Source of the DNA: Streptomyces luteolifulvus
GTDB lineage: Bacteria > Actinomycetota > Actinomycetes > Streptomycetales > Streptomycetaceae
Assembly: GCF_008806595.1 (NCBI RefSeq)
Contig: NZ_VZRB01000002.1
Span: forward strand, 124,001-188,000
DNA length: 64,000 nucleotides
Direction of reading: 5' to 3'
The notes under the pieces are model-generated. The model was not told the origin of the DNA and ran no database searches. It worked only from the letters and a program-made list of their open reading frames with translations. Every line of letters begins with the position of its first letter. Within the stretch, counting starts at the first letter, position 1. Shown piece by piece: positions 26,318 to 33,367 of this stretch. The position numbers and the translations under genes were made by a program.

Positions 26318-26812
26318 CTAGAAGAGTGCCGCTCGCGCCTCTCCCCGTTCGAAGTCCAGCAGGCGCCGCTTGCGGTCCAGTCCGCCGCCGTAGCCCGTCA
26401 GGCTGCCGTCGGCGCCGACCACGCGGTGGCAGGGCACGATGATGCCGATCGGGTTCCGGCCGTTCGCCAGTCCGACTGCGCGGGAGGCGGCGGGATTGCC
26501 GAGGGCGTCGGCCAGTTGGCCGTAGGAGCGGGTCTCGCCGTACGGGATGGAGAGCAGCCGGCGCCAGACGCTCTGCTGGAACGGAGTGCCGGACGACAGG
26601 GTCAGGTCGAGGGTGAATTCCGTCAGCTCGCCTGCGAAATAGGCCGTCAACTGGTCCGTCGCCTCCGCGAAAGGAACCTCGTCGCGCTCGCCGAAGGATT
26701 CCTCCGGGGGGCGGTGGCGCTGACCGGCCATGTAGAGGCCGCACAGGACGCCCTCGTCGGCTACGAGCGTCAGGGGGCCGTACGGGCTGTCGATCACCGT
26801 GTGCTGCTTCAC
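26318..26812 (-). CDS. ogt: Methylated-DNA--protein-cysteine methyltransferase
   Basis: A 164-residue suicide repair protein. IIVPCHRVVGADGSLTGYGGG contains the active PCHR motif with acceptor Cys at residue 128; TPFQQSVWRRLLSIPYGETRSYG is the DNA-binding helix-turn-helix region, and ANGRNPIG the conserved Asn hinge. It transfers the methyl group from O6-methylguanine to the Cys. The gene follows the ada-alkA gene with a nine-base gap, so the two form an alkylation-repair operon, the same order as alkA-ogt in mycobacteria. Confidence 0.96.
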   Translation of the reverse strand: MKQHTVIDSPYGPLTLVADEGVLCGLYMAGQRHRPPEESFGERDEVPFAEATDQLTAYFAGELTEFTLDLTLSSGTPFQQSVWRRLLSIPYGETRSYGQLADALGNPAASRAVGLANGRNPIGIIVPCHRVVGADGSLTGYGGGLDRKRRLLDFERGEARAALF

Positions 26813-26821
26813 GGAACGTCC

Positions 26822-28306
26822 TTACACCGGGAGGAAGTTGATCGGGTGGCTGTCGGTCGCCCACAGGTACTGGACCGCGTACGCCCGCCAGGGGCGCCAG
26901 GCCGCCGCGTGGGACGTGAGCGCCGCCGGGGTCGACGGGAGGCCCAACTCCTGGGCGGCACGCCGGATTCCGAGGTCGGTGGGGAGGAAGGCGTCGGGGT
27001 CGCCGAGGGCGCGCATCGCGATGACGTCGACCGTCCAGGGGCCGAAGCCGGGCAGGGCGAGCAGTTGGGATCGGGTCTGCGTCCAGTCGCCCTCCACACC
27101 CAAGTGGAGTGTCCCCTCGGCCAGTTGGCCGATGAGTGTGGTGAAGGTGGTGCGGCGGGTGCGGGGCATCGCCAGTGCGGTGGGGTCCAGCGCGGCGAGT
27201 GCTTCGGTCGAGGGGAAGAGGTGCGTGAGGCCGCCCTCGGGGTCGTCCACCGTCTGACCGTGCGCGGTGACCAGACGGGCCGCGTGCGTGCGGGCGGCGG
27301 CCGTGGAGACCTGCTGGCCGAGTACGGCCCGTACGGCGAACTCCGCCTCGTCGACGGTACGCGGGACACGGCGGCCCGGTGCCTTGTCGACCAGCGGGGC
27401 GAGGACGGGATCCGTGCGCAGCTGGTCGTCGACCGCGACCGGGTCCGCGTCCAGATCGAGCATGCGGCGGCAGCGGCTGATCGCAACGGTCAGGTCGCGC
27501 AGATCGCTGAGCGTGAGGCGGCAGGCGATGTGGTCGGGCTGCGGGGTGAGTGCCACGATGCCGTGCCCGTACGGCAGTCGGAGCGTGCGCCGGTAGGCGC
27601 CGTCCCGCCATTCCTCCACACCCGGGACGGCGGTCGCGGCGAGGTGTCCGAAGAGGTTGTCCGGATTGAGGGGGGCGCGGAAGGGGAGGCGGAGGGACAG
27701 GACGCCGGGGGCGCTGCCCGCGGTCCTCCGCTTCGGTGTCCTCGCGCGCAGTTCGCTCGGCGAGAGGGCGAAGACCTCGCGGACGGTGTCGTTGAACGTG
27801 CGGATCGCGGAGAAACCGGCGGCGAAGGCGATGTCCGCCATCGGCAGCGGGGTCGTCTCGATGAGGATCCGCGCGGTCTGGGCGCGTTGCGCTCGGGCGA
27901 GGGCGAGCGGGCCCGCGCCCAGCTCGGCGAGCAGCTGGCGTTCGATCTGCCGGGTGCTGTAGCCGAGGCGGGCGGCGAGGCCGGGGACGCCCTTGCGGTC
28001 GACCACACCGTCCGCGATCAGCCGCATGGCACGGGCCACGAGGTCGGCGCGCTGGTTCCACTCCGGGGAGCCGGGGCTCGTGTCGGGCCGGCACCGCTTG
28101 CAGGCCCGGAAGCCGGCCTGCTGGCAGGCCGCCGCGCTCGGGTAGAAGGTCATGTTCCCGGGCTTGGGCGGTACGACGGGGCAGCTGGGCCGGCAGTAGA
28201 TGCGGGTCGTCAGGACGGCCGTGAAGAACCATCCGTCGAAGCGTGCGTCCTTGGACTGGACGGCGCGCACACAGCGCTCCCGGTCGGTGTACATCCCGTT
28301 CCGCAT
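26822..28306 (-). CDS. alkA: Ada-AlkA fusion: methylphosphotriester-sensing AraC regulator and 3-methyladenine DNA glycosylase
   Basis: A 494-residue three-part protein, read from the ATG at 28306. Residues 1-80 form the Ada N-domain with four zinc cysteines at 38, 42, 69 and 72 (IYCRPSC...CKRC); the first is the acceptor of methyl groups from DNA phosphotriesters, which turns on activation. Residues ~85-185 hold an AraC-type helix-turn-helix. The remaining ~300 residues are the AlkA N-domain and the HhH-GPD glycosylase, with LPGFGPWTVDVIAMRALGD as hairpin and the catalytic Asp in PTDLGI. The protein thus senses methylation, induces the adaptive response including itself and ogt, and excises alkylated bases. 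This fusion is common in actinobacteria. Confidence 0.95.
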   Translation of the reverse strand: MRNGMYTDRERCVRAVQSKDARFDGWFFTAVLTTRIYCRPSCPVVPPKPGNMTFYPSAAACQQAGFRACKRCRPDTSPGSPEWNQRADLVARAMRLIADGVVDRKGVPGLAARLGYSTRQIERQLLAELGAGPLALARAQRAQTARILIETTPLPMADIAFAAGFSAIRTFNDTVREVFALSPSELRARTPKRRTAGSAPGVLSLRLPFRAPLNPDNLFGHLAATAVPGVEEWRDGAYRRTLRLPYGHGIVALTPQPDHIACRLTLSDLRDLTVAISRCRRMLDLDADPVAVDDQLRTDPVLAPLVDKAPGRRVPRTVDEAEFAVRAVLGQQVSTAAARTHAARLVTAHGQTVDDPEGGLTHLFPSTEALAALDPTALAMPRTRRTTFTTLIGQLAEGTLHLGVEGDWTQTRSQLLALPGFGPWTVDVIAMRALGDPDAFLPTDLGIRRAAQELGLPSTPAALTSHAAAWRPWRAYAVQYLWATDSHPINFLPV

Positions 28307-28409
28307 GCGTCCAGCATCGGACACGGGGCGGGCGGGGGCTGGCGAGAATCCGACATCAACCTTGTGTGGCCAGGGCCCCGCGGGATCGCCTCCTCCGACG
28401 CCCGGGGGC

Positions 28410-29750
28410 TCAGCTCGTGCCCGACGGCTCCGGCGTGCCCGGCTCCGCCGGCTTCGCGGTGTCCTCGTCCTCCGCCACGAAGTCGACCACCGCGAGCGCG
28501 AACAGCAGGCCGAGCGCCAGACCGGTGACGACCCAGCCGGTCGGGTAGGGCCACAGGATGAACCACAGGATGAACCCGCCGACCAGGATCCAGGTGATCC
28601 ATGCGCGGCGGTGCTGCACGAACGGCCCGACGGGTCCGGTGCGCAGTCCGGCCCGGTCGGCGGCCCCGCGGGTGGCGCCGATGCCCGCGTGCCACATCTG
28701 CCGTCCGACGCGAGGCACACGTCCCGGTCCGGTCATCCAGGCGGCGAGGGCGACGACGATGCCGAGGGTCACCACCGTCCGTACCGAGCCGCGGAGGAAG
28801 CGCGTCAACGTGTCGTACACCGACTCGGCCGCGGGCTGCGAGATGTTCTCCGGCAGGTTGCCGAGGTAGACGTCCCGGAAGACGATCAGGCCGACGTTGA
28901 GGAGCGCGGTGGCGAAGGCGAAGCACAGCGCGGCGGTGATCAGGGTCCGGCGGCGGTGGGTGGAGAGAAGGACGCCTCCGGCGACCAGGAGCACGGCGAG
29001 CACGGGGAGCCAGAATCCGGCGAGCTGGAGCAGCCGGAAGGCCGTCTTGAGCCTGCCGACGTCCTTTCCCTGGACGACGGTGAAGTTGGTGTGGATGTCG
29101 GGGATGTTCGCGGCGACCGTCATACCGCTGTCGACGAGTCGCTGCTTGACCTGCTCGATCACCGGGGCGAGGTCGATGGTGACCGTGTTCTGGTTCAGTT
29201 TCACGGCGCTGTCGGCGCTGCCCGTCAGGGCTTCGTCGACGGCGGCGTGGACGCGGCGGTTGGCGTCGGTCCAGATCTTCTCGAAGGCGTCGGACGCGAC
29301 GATCTCCTGCGTCTTGTCGTGCACGAAGCTCTTGACGGCGCTCTCCAGCGAGTCGCCCAGTTTGCCGAGCGCCTTTTCCAGCAGCGGACGGTTGGCGGGG
29401 GCCGCGCCCTGCAGCAGGGCGGTCAGGTCGAGCTTGTCCGCCACGACATCGGTGACCCGGTTGGCGACCGCGTTCTGGATGTCCGGGTCGGAGGCGAGGG
29501 GCGCGACGGTGTCCACGTACCGGTCCGTGTCGCCGACGATGTTCGCGGTCCAGGCGGCGACGGCGGCCAGAGGCGCGAGAACACAGCCGATGATGATCAG
29601 TACGGCGGCGAAGAACGACCGCACCCTGTGCCGCGGCGCACGCTCGGCACCGCCCGCCTCCAGCTGCGCCACGCGCGCCCGCAGCTGCTCCAGCTCCGCC
29701 CGTGTGGCGTCCTCGCCGGAGGCGTCCTTGGCGCCTTCACTGTCCGCCAC
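28410..29750 (-). CDS. Integral membrane protein of unknown function
   Basis: A 446-residue protein with GTG start at 29750, preceded by GGAGGGAG. A short N-terminal coiled-coil-like stretch (EDATRAELEQLRARVAQLEA) is followed by a transmembrane helix at about 46-70, an external domain of about 180 residues (DRYVDTVAPLASDPDIQNAVANRVTDVV and so on), and then five further helices between about 250 and 435. The tail is acidic (EDEDTAKPAEPGTPEPSG). The external region may be a small helical sensor or adhesion domain. Proteins of this layout are common in Streptomyces and uncharacterised. It is divergent from the VOC gene at 29920. Confidence 0.82.
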   Translation of the reverse strand: MADSEGAKDASGEDATRAELEQLRARVAQLEAGGAERAPRHRVRSFFAAVLIIIGCVLAPLAAVAAWTANIVGDTDRYVDTVAPLASDPDIQNAVANRVTDVVADKLDLTALLQGAAPANRPLLEKALGKLGDSLESAVKSFVHDKTQEIVASDAFEKIWTDANRRVHAAVDEALTGSADSAVKLNQNTVTIDLAPVIEQVKQRLVDSGMTVAANIPDIHTNFTVVQGKDVGRLKTAFRLLQLAGFWLPVLAVLLVAGGVLLSTHRRRTLITAALCFAFATALLNVGLIVFRDVYLGNLPENISQPAAESVYDTLTRFLRGSVRTVVTLGIVVALAAWMTGPGRVPRVGRQMWHAGIGATRGAADRAGLRTGPVGPFVQHRRAWITWILVGGFILWFILWPYPTGWVVTGLALGLLFALAVVDFVAEDEDTAKPAEPGTPEPSGTS

Positions 29751-29919
29751 TGGGTTCTCCCTCCTCGACCGGTATCTCCCGGTAAAGGACAGGACATCCC
29801 GTGTGCGGAAGGGCGGCGAACGCTGCGGCACCGTTCGGGTGACCACGAGGGTGCGGCAGGGCTGCGGCGGCGCCGGTTCGGCAGCACGATGGACGCAGCG
29901 GCGGGTCAGGAGGTAGGAC

Positions 29920-30297
29920 ACGGCAGGCGAACCGAGCTTCTTCGAACTCGGAGTGGCCGACCCCGAGCGCGGGCGCGCCTTCTACGGTGCCCTGTTCGGC
30001 TGGACCCTCGACGCCGGCCCGACCGGCCGCGGCTTCGCCATCACCACCGACGGCCTGCCTGGCGGTCTGCACGGGGGCGACGCCGGCGCCTCACCGTATC
30101 TGTTCTTCCGCGTCGACGACCTGGACACGGCTCTCGCGAAGGTGCGCGAGCTGGGCGGGACGGTCGAGGAGCTCGGCGAGGAAGGGGAGGAGGACGAGGA
30201 GTCGGTCCGCCGGTTCGGCCGGTTCAAGCTGTGCCGCGACGACCAGGGCTCCGCGTTCGGGCTGCATCAGCCACCGAAGGGGCCTGACCCCGCCTGA
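29920..30297 (+). CDS. VOC-family protein with an apparent ACG start codon (or start-lost pseudogene)
   Basis: A 125-residue VOC-fold protein. The first strand, GEPSFFELGVADPERGRAFY, is complete only if translation begins at ACG 29920, which stands six bases after a perfect AGGAGG (29908-29913) and three codons after an in-frame TAG. The only standard start further in is GTG 29953 (GVADPERG), without a ribosome site, and it would cut off the first beta strand. The rest (ALFGWTLDAG, YLFFRVDDLDTALAKVRELGG, CRDDQGSAFGLHQP) is intact. So either ACG is used, probably at low rate, or a T-to-C mutation has killed the gene recently. The stop codon lies within a 10-base tandem repeat. Confidence 0.7.
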   Translation, partial: TAGEPSFFELGVADPERGRAFYGALFGWTLDAGPTGRGFAITTDGLPGGLHGGDAGASPYLFFRVDDLDTALAKVRELGGTVEELGEEGEEDEESVRRFGRFKLCRDDQGSAFGLHQPPKGPDPA

Positions 30298-30342
30298 CCC
30301 CGCCTGACCCCGCCTGACCCCGCCTGACCCCGCCTCACCCTG
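30283..30342 (+). repeat. Tandem 10-base repeat over the VOC stop codon
   Basis: CCTGACCCCG is repeated five times exactly (30283-30332), then a sixth variant copy CCTCACCCTG runs to 30342. The VOC stop codon TGA (30295-30297) lies in the second copy, and every copy supplies another TGA. The array ends at the stop codon of the convergent copper-related gene. It is a slippage-type expansion. Confidence 0.93.
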
Positions 30343-30343
30343 C

Positions 30344-31258
30344 TCAGTGACCGTGGCTTCCGGTCCGCACCGTGAAGGCCGCCGTATGGACCTCTCCCCC
30401 GTGCTTGAAGTCGAGGAAGAGGCGGTACGTGCCGTCGCTCGGCGCCGTGGCCGTGAACGAGATGTCCGGGCCGGGCCTGGTCGTGCCGTCGCCGGGTTCG
30501 CCGTTCGGGTGGACGTGGAGGTAGGCGAGGTCGCCGGAGCGCAGGGCCACCAGATGCCCGTACGCGCCCAGGTAGGGCTGGAGGTCGCTGACGGGCCTGC
30601 CGTTCCTGGAGACCGTCAGCCGGAGCTCCTCGGCTGCGCCCGGGCGCAGCCGTCCGGCCCGCCGGACGTCGTAGCCGTCGGTCCGGGCGGTGACGGCGGG
30701 CCGCGGCAGGCTCCTCGGCTCGTACGGGCCCGAGGCCGCCAGGTCCGCGCCGAGGGTGAGGTTCCCGGCCCCCTTCCTCGCCGGGGTGAAGTCGGCGAAG
30801 ACGCGGTAGCCGCCCGCGCGGGGCAGCGCGACGGGGGTGCTCCAGGTGCCGTCGGCGGCGCGGGCGGGATGCAGATGGCGGTAGGTGACGAGGTCGCGTG
30901 AGGCGACGATGAGGTGCAGTTCCTTGTCGTGTTCGCGCTGGTAGGCGGTGACGGCGCGACCGTTCCCGTCCCGTATGGCGAAGCGCAGGTCGGCGCGTTG
31001 CCCCGCGCTGACGCGAGGGGTTTCCAGGTCGAGGGTGTAGCCGTTCTCGGAGATCTGCAGTCCCCCCGCCGGGGTCGCTTCGTGTCCTGTGTGGCCGCCT
31101 CGCTCGGCGTGTGCCGGGGAGTCCTTCCCGTGGCTGTCGTGGGGTGCGGGCGGGGTGTCCGCGGCCGGCGGGCCGAGGCTCTGACCCACGCCGTAGGCGG
31201 TGCCGAACGTCGCGGCCAGCGCCGCGGCGAAGGCGGTGATCTTGAGTCCAGCGTGCAT
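30344..31258 (-). CDS. His-rich secreted protein under a CsoR-type (copper) promoter
   Basis: A 304-residue protein from the ATG at 31258 with AGGAGA upstream. A signal peptide or N-terminal anchor (LKITAFAAALAATFGTAYGVG) is followed by a His-rich linker (HDSHGKDSPAHAERGGHTGH). Two beta-sandwich-like halves follow: one with LHLIVASRDLVTYRHLHP, the other with HLVALRSGDLAYLHVHP, so each ends in an HLHP or HVHP motif that could bind metal. The C-terminus is HGH. The promoter contains a canonical CsoR operator, so copper induction is likely, and an extracytoplasmic copper-binding or copper-chaperone role is inferred. No copper ATPase or csoR lies nearby. Confidence 0.82.
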   Translation of the reverse strand: MHAGLKITAFAAALAATFGTAYGVGQSLGPPAADTPPAPHDSHGKDSPAHAERGGHTGHEATPAGGLQISENGYTLDLETPRVSAGQRADLRFAIRDGNGRAVTAYQREHDKELHLIVASRDLVTYRHLHPARAADGTWSTPVALPRAGGYRVFADFTPARKGAGNLTLGADLAASGPYEPRSLPRPAVTARTDGYDVRRAGRLRPGAAEELRLTVSRNGRPVSDLQPYLGAYGHLVALRSGDLAYLHVHPNGEPGDGTTRPGPDISFTATAPSDGTYRLFLDFKHGGEVHTAAFTVRTGSHGH

Positions 31259-31316
31259 GACCGTCTCCTGAGCAAACGGGCCTCCGGCCTGGTGTCGGGG
31301 CCCTCCGTTCAGATTC

Positions 31317-31344
31317 ACCATACCCCTGGGGGGTATACAGTCAA
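31317..31344 (-). promoter_or_regulatory. Promoter with a 17-base CsoR-type operator in its spacer
   Basis: On the minus strand, TTGACT (31344-31339) and TATGGT (31322-31317) form a good -35/-10 pair with a 16-base spacer. The spacer is occupied by the palindrome ATACCCC-TGG-GGGGTAT (plus strand 31320-31336), the copper-sensor CsoR half-sites. Upstream, a 12-base direct duplication, ATACAGTCAAGC at 31335-31346 and 31347-31358, supplies a second TTGACT. The start codon is about 60 bases downstream. Confidence 0.8.
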
Positions 31345-31404
31345 GCATACAGTCAAGCCCCGGCACGGCCGGCGGGACAGAACCCGCGCCCCCATGGACA
31401 GGAT

Positions 31405-31914
31405 TCAGCGGACCTGCGCGGCGAACGCCTCGTACGCCCGCTCGTCGAGCAGGACGAACCTGATCTCCTCGACGTCCGTCTTCGTGGCCCGGACCGTTTC
31501 CACCGCGATCCGCGCGGCGTCGTCCATCGGCCACCCGTAGATCCCCGCCGAGACGGCAGGGAACGCGACCGTGCGGGCGCCCAGCTCGTCCGCGACCCGC
31601 AGCGACTCCCGGTAGCAGGAGGCCAGCAGCTGCGACCGGTCCTCCTGGGGGCTGAACCGCGGACCCACCGTGTGGATCACCCACCGCGCGTCCAGTTCGC
31701 CCGCGGTGGTGGCGACCGCCTGGCCGGTGGGCAGGCCCTTCCCGTAGTGGGCGGCACGAAGCCTGCGGCAGTCCTCCAGGATCGCGGGGCCGCCCCGGCG
31801 GTGGATCGCGCCGTCGACGCCTCCGCCGCCGAGGAGGGAGGAGTTCGCCGCGTTGACGATCGCGTCGACACTTTCGCGCGTGATGTCGCCCTGGACGAGC
31901 GTGATGGTGGTCAT
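31405..31914 (-). CDS. Macro-domain O-acetyl-ADP-ribose deacetylase (YmdB/MacroD type)
   Basis: A 169-residue stand-alone macro domain. LVQGDITRESVDAIVNAANSS is the ADP-ribose-binding start, GGGGVDGAIHRRGG the glycine-rich catalytic loop with the Asp, HTVGPRF and PAVSAGIYGWP the later contacts. Enzymes of this type hydrolyse O-acetyl-ADP-ribose, the product of sirtuins, and remove mono-ADP-ribose from acidic residues. A Sir2 gene lies 6 kb away, so the pairing is functionally sensible though not an operon. It is full length. Confidence 0.95.
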   Translation of the reverse strand: MTTITLVQGDITRESVDAIVNAANSSLLGGGGVDGAIHRRGGPAILEDCRRLRAAHYGKGLPTGQAVATTAGELDARWVIHTVGPRFSPQEDRSQLLASCYRESLRVADELGARTVAFPAVSAGIYGWPMDDAARIAVETVRATKTDVEEIRFVLLDERAYEAFAAQVR

Positions 31915-32163
31915 GTCCGTTTCTTACACCACGGACGGGGGCGAGTTTTCGCACCACGGACGGGGGCGGGGCCGGGCGGCGGGTCCAGGCCGGCGCGGCC
32001 CATCGGGCGGCCCACGCTCCGGGCTTCACCGTCGGCGCTTCACGAGGGGTCCCCTTGAGGCCGAGCCCCGTCAACCTGTCGCGGGCCCGGGCGAGTTCGG
32101 CCGCGATGCCATCGCCCGTAATTCGGTTGACCGGTGTGGCGGCGAGGCCTGAGGCTTCCGCCC
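31915..32163. other. Intergenic stretch with a 17-base direct repeat and a possible minus-strand gene remnant
   Basis: CACCACGGACGGGGGCG occurs at 31927-31943 and again at 31952-31968. Further on, the minus strand from about 32130 down to 32040 reads like coding DNA (VNRITGDGIAAELARARDRL, then TGLGLKG) with high GC at third positions, but there is no recognisable family or proper gene end. It may be a leftover of a deleted gene. Confidence 0.3.
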
Positions 32164-33279
32164 ATGACGGGTATTGATGGATCATGCGATCCGCGGTTCG
32201 CCGCTGTTCGTGAGGCGCTTGCAGCTTTGCTCGGCAAGGACGACGTGGGCGCCTCGGCGGCCGTCTACCTTGATGGCGAGCCGGTGGTCGACATCTGGGG
32301 CGGGTACGCCGATGCGGACCGTTCCGCCGGCTGGGATCGCGACACCATCACGGGCGTGAACTCGACGACCAAGAACATGACCGCGCTGTGCGCGCTGATT
32401 CTGGCCGACCGGGGCGAGCTCGATCTGTCCGCCCCGGTCGCCGCTTATTGGCCCGAGTTCGCCGCGGCCGGCAAGGAGAGCGTTCTGGTACGGCACGTGC
32501 TGTCGCACACAGCGGGGCTGCCGGACCTGACCGGGCCGACGGCGCCCGAGGAGCTCTACGACTGGGAGAGCGTGACAGCGGGGCTGGCCGCGCAGGCGCC
32601 CGTATGGGAACCCGGAACGGCTGCCGGCTATCACGCGCTCACCTTCGGGTTCCTCGTTGGTGAGATCGTCCGCAGGATCACCGGCCGCAGCCTCGGCGAG
32701 TTCTTCGCCGACGAAGTGGCCGAACCGCTGGGCGCGGACTTCCACATCGGGCTCTCTGCCGATCACGACCACCGCGTCGCACCGCTCATCCCGCCGCCGT
32801 CACTGACCGATGAGTACGCCGCCAGCGCACCGCCCGGACCGGATGGCGCACCTCGGGAGAACACCGGCGTCGCGATCCGGGTCAAGGACGCCAACTCCGT
32901 GGCCTGGCGCCGAGCGCAGATCCCTGCGGTGAACGGCTTCGGCAACGCTCGGTCTGTCGCCCTTGTCCAGTCGGTACTGGCAAACGGGGGCTCGGTCGGC
33001 GGCGTGCGACTGCTGTCCCCCGAGGGGTGCGAGCCCGCGTGGCAGGAGGTGTTCCGCGGCAACGACCGCGTCCTGCGGACGCCCATGTCCTGGACGGTGG
33101 GCTTCGGTAAGTTCGGCAACACCTTCGGCTGGGGCGGCTGGGGCGGCTCGCTGGTCGCGAGCGATCCCGGCTCACGCATGACGGTGGCCTATGTCATGAA
33201 CCAGATGATCGACCGGGACCGGCAGGATGACAACCGCGGCATGGAGATCGTGATGGCCGCCTACAGCGGCCTGAACTGA
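32164..33279 (+). CDS. Beta-lactamase-fold serine hydrolase (class C-like esterase, EstB type)
   Basis: A 371-residue cytoplasmic protein with ATG at 32164; an in-frame GTG at 32134 is possible but unconvincing. The catalytic SxxK is S67-T-T-K70 in GVNSTTKNMTA; the second motif is Tyr in GYHALTFGFLVGEI, and WGGWGG near the C-terminus takes the place of KTG. HVLSHTAGLPDL is the usual conserved stretch. Such enzymes cleave esters or some beta-lactams and peptides; the absence of a signal peptide and the GWGG box point to an esterase rather than a resistance enzyme. Codon usage is a little less GC-strict than its neighbours. Confidence 0.9.
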   Translation: MTGIDGSCDPRFAAVREALAALLGKDDVGASAAVYLDGEPVVDIWGGYADADRSAGWDRDTITGVNSTTKNMTALCALILADRGELDLSAPVAAYWPEFAAAGKESVLVRHVLSHTAGLPDLTGPTAPEELYDWESVTAGLAAQAPVWEPGTAAGYHALTFGFLVGEIVRRITGRSLGEFFADEVAEPLGADFHIGLSADHDHRVAPLIPPPSLTDEYAASAPPGPDGAPRENTGVAIRVKDANSVAWRRAQIPAVNGFGNARSVALVQSVLANGGSVGGVRLLSPEGCEPAWQEVFRGNDRVLRTPMSWTVGFGKFGNTFGWGGWGGSLVASDPGSRMTVAYVMNQMIDRDRQDDNRGMEIVMAAYSGLN

Positions 33280-33306
33280 CTGCGCAACGGCCAGTCTCTG
33301 CGCTAT

Positions 33307-33334
33307 GGGCAGTCTGGGCCTGCACAGGCTGCCC
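33307..33334. terminator. Hairpin between convergent genes
   Basis: GGGCAGTCTG (33307-33316) pairs with CAGGCTGCCC (33325-33334), with one G-U pair and an eight-base loop. It lies in the 88-base gap between the esterase gene and the convergent FAD oxidoreductase gene and can serve both. Confidence 0.5.
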
Positions 33335-33367
33335 GCTCCCGCTCTCAGCTCCGCGTCTTGGGCCGGA

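Noticed and set aside
25776..28232. An 818-codon minus-strand frame covering lipoprotein, ogt and ada-alkA
   Set aside because: Only its last 159 codons (lipoprotein) are real; the rest is another frame of ogt and ada-alkA, which show complete catalytic motifs.
32134..32163. Upstream GTG start for the beta-lactamase-fold esterase
   Set aside because: The ten added residues (MWRRGLRLPP) are basic and unlike the family; ATG 32164 fits better.
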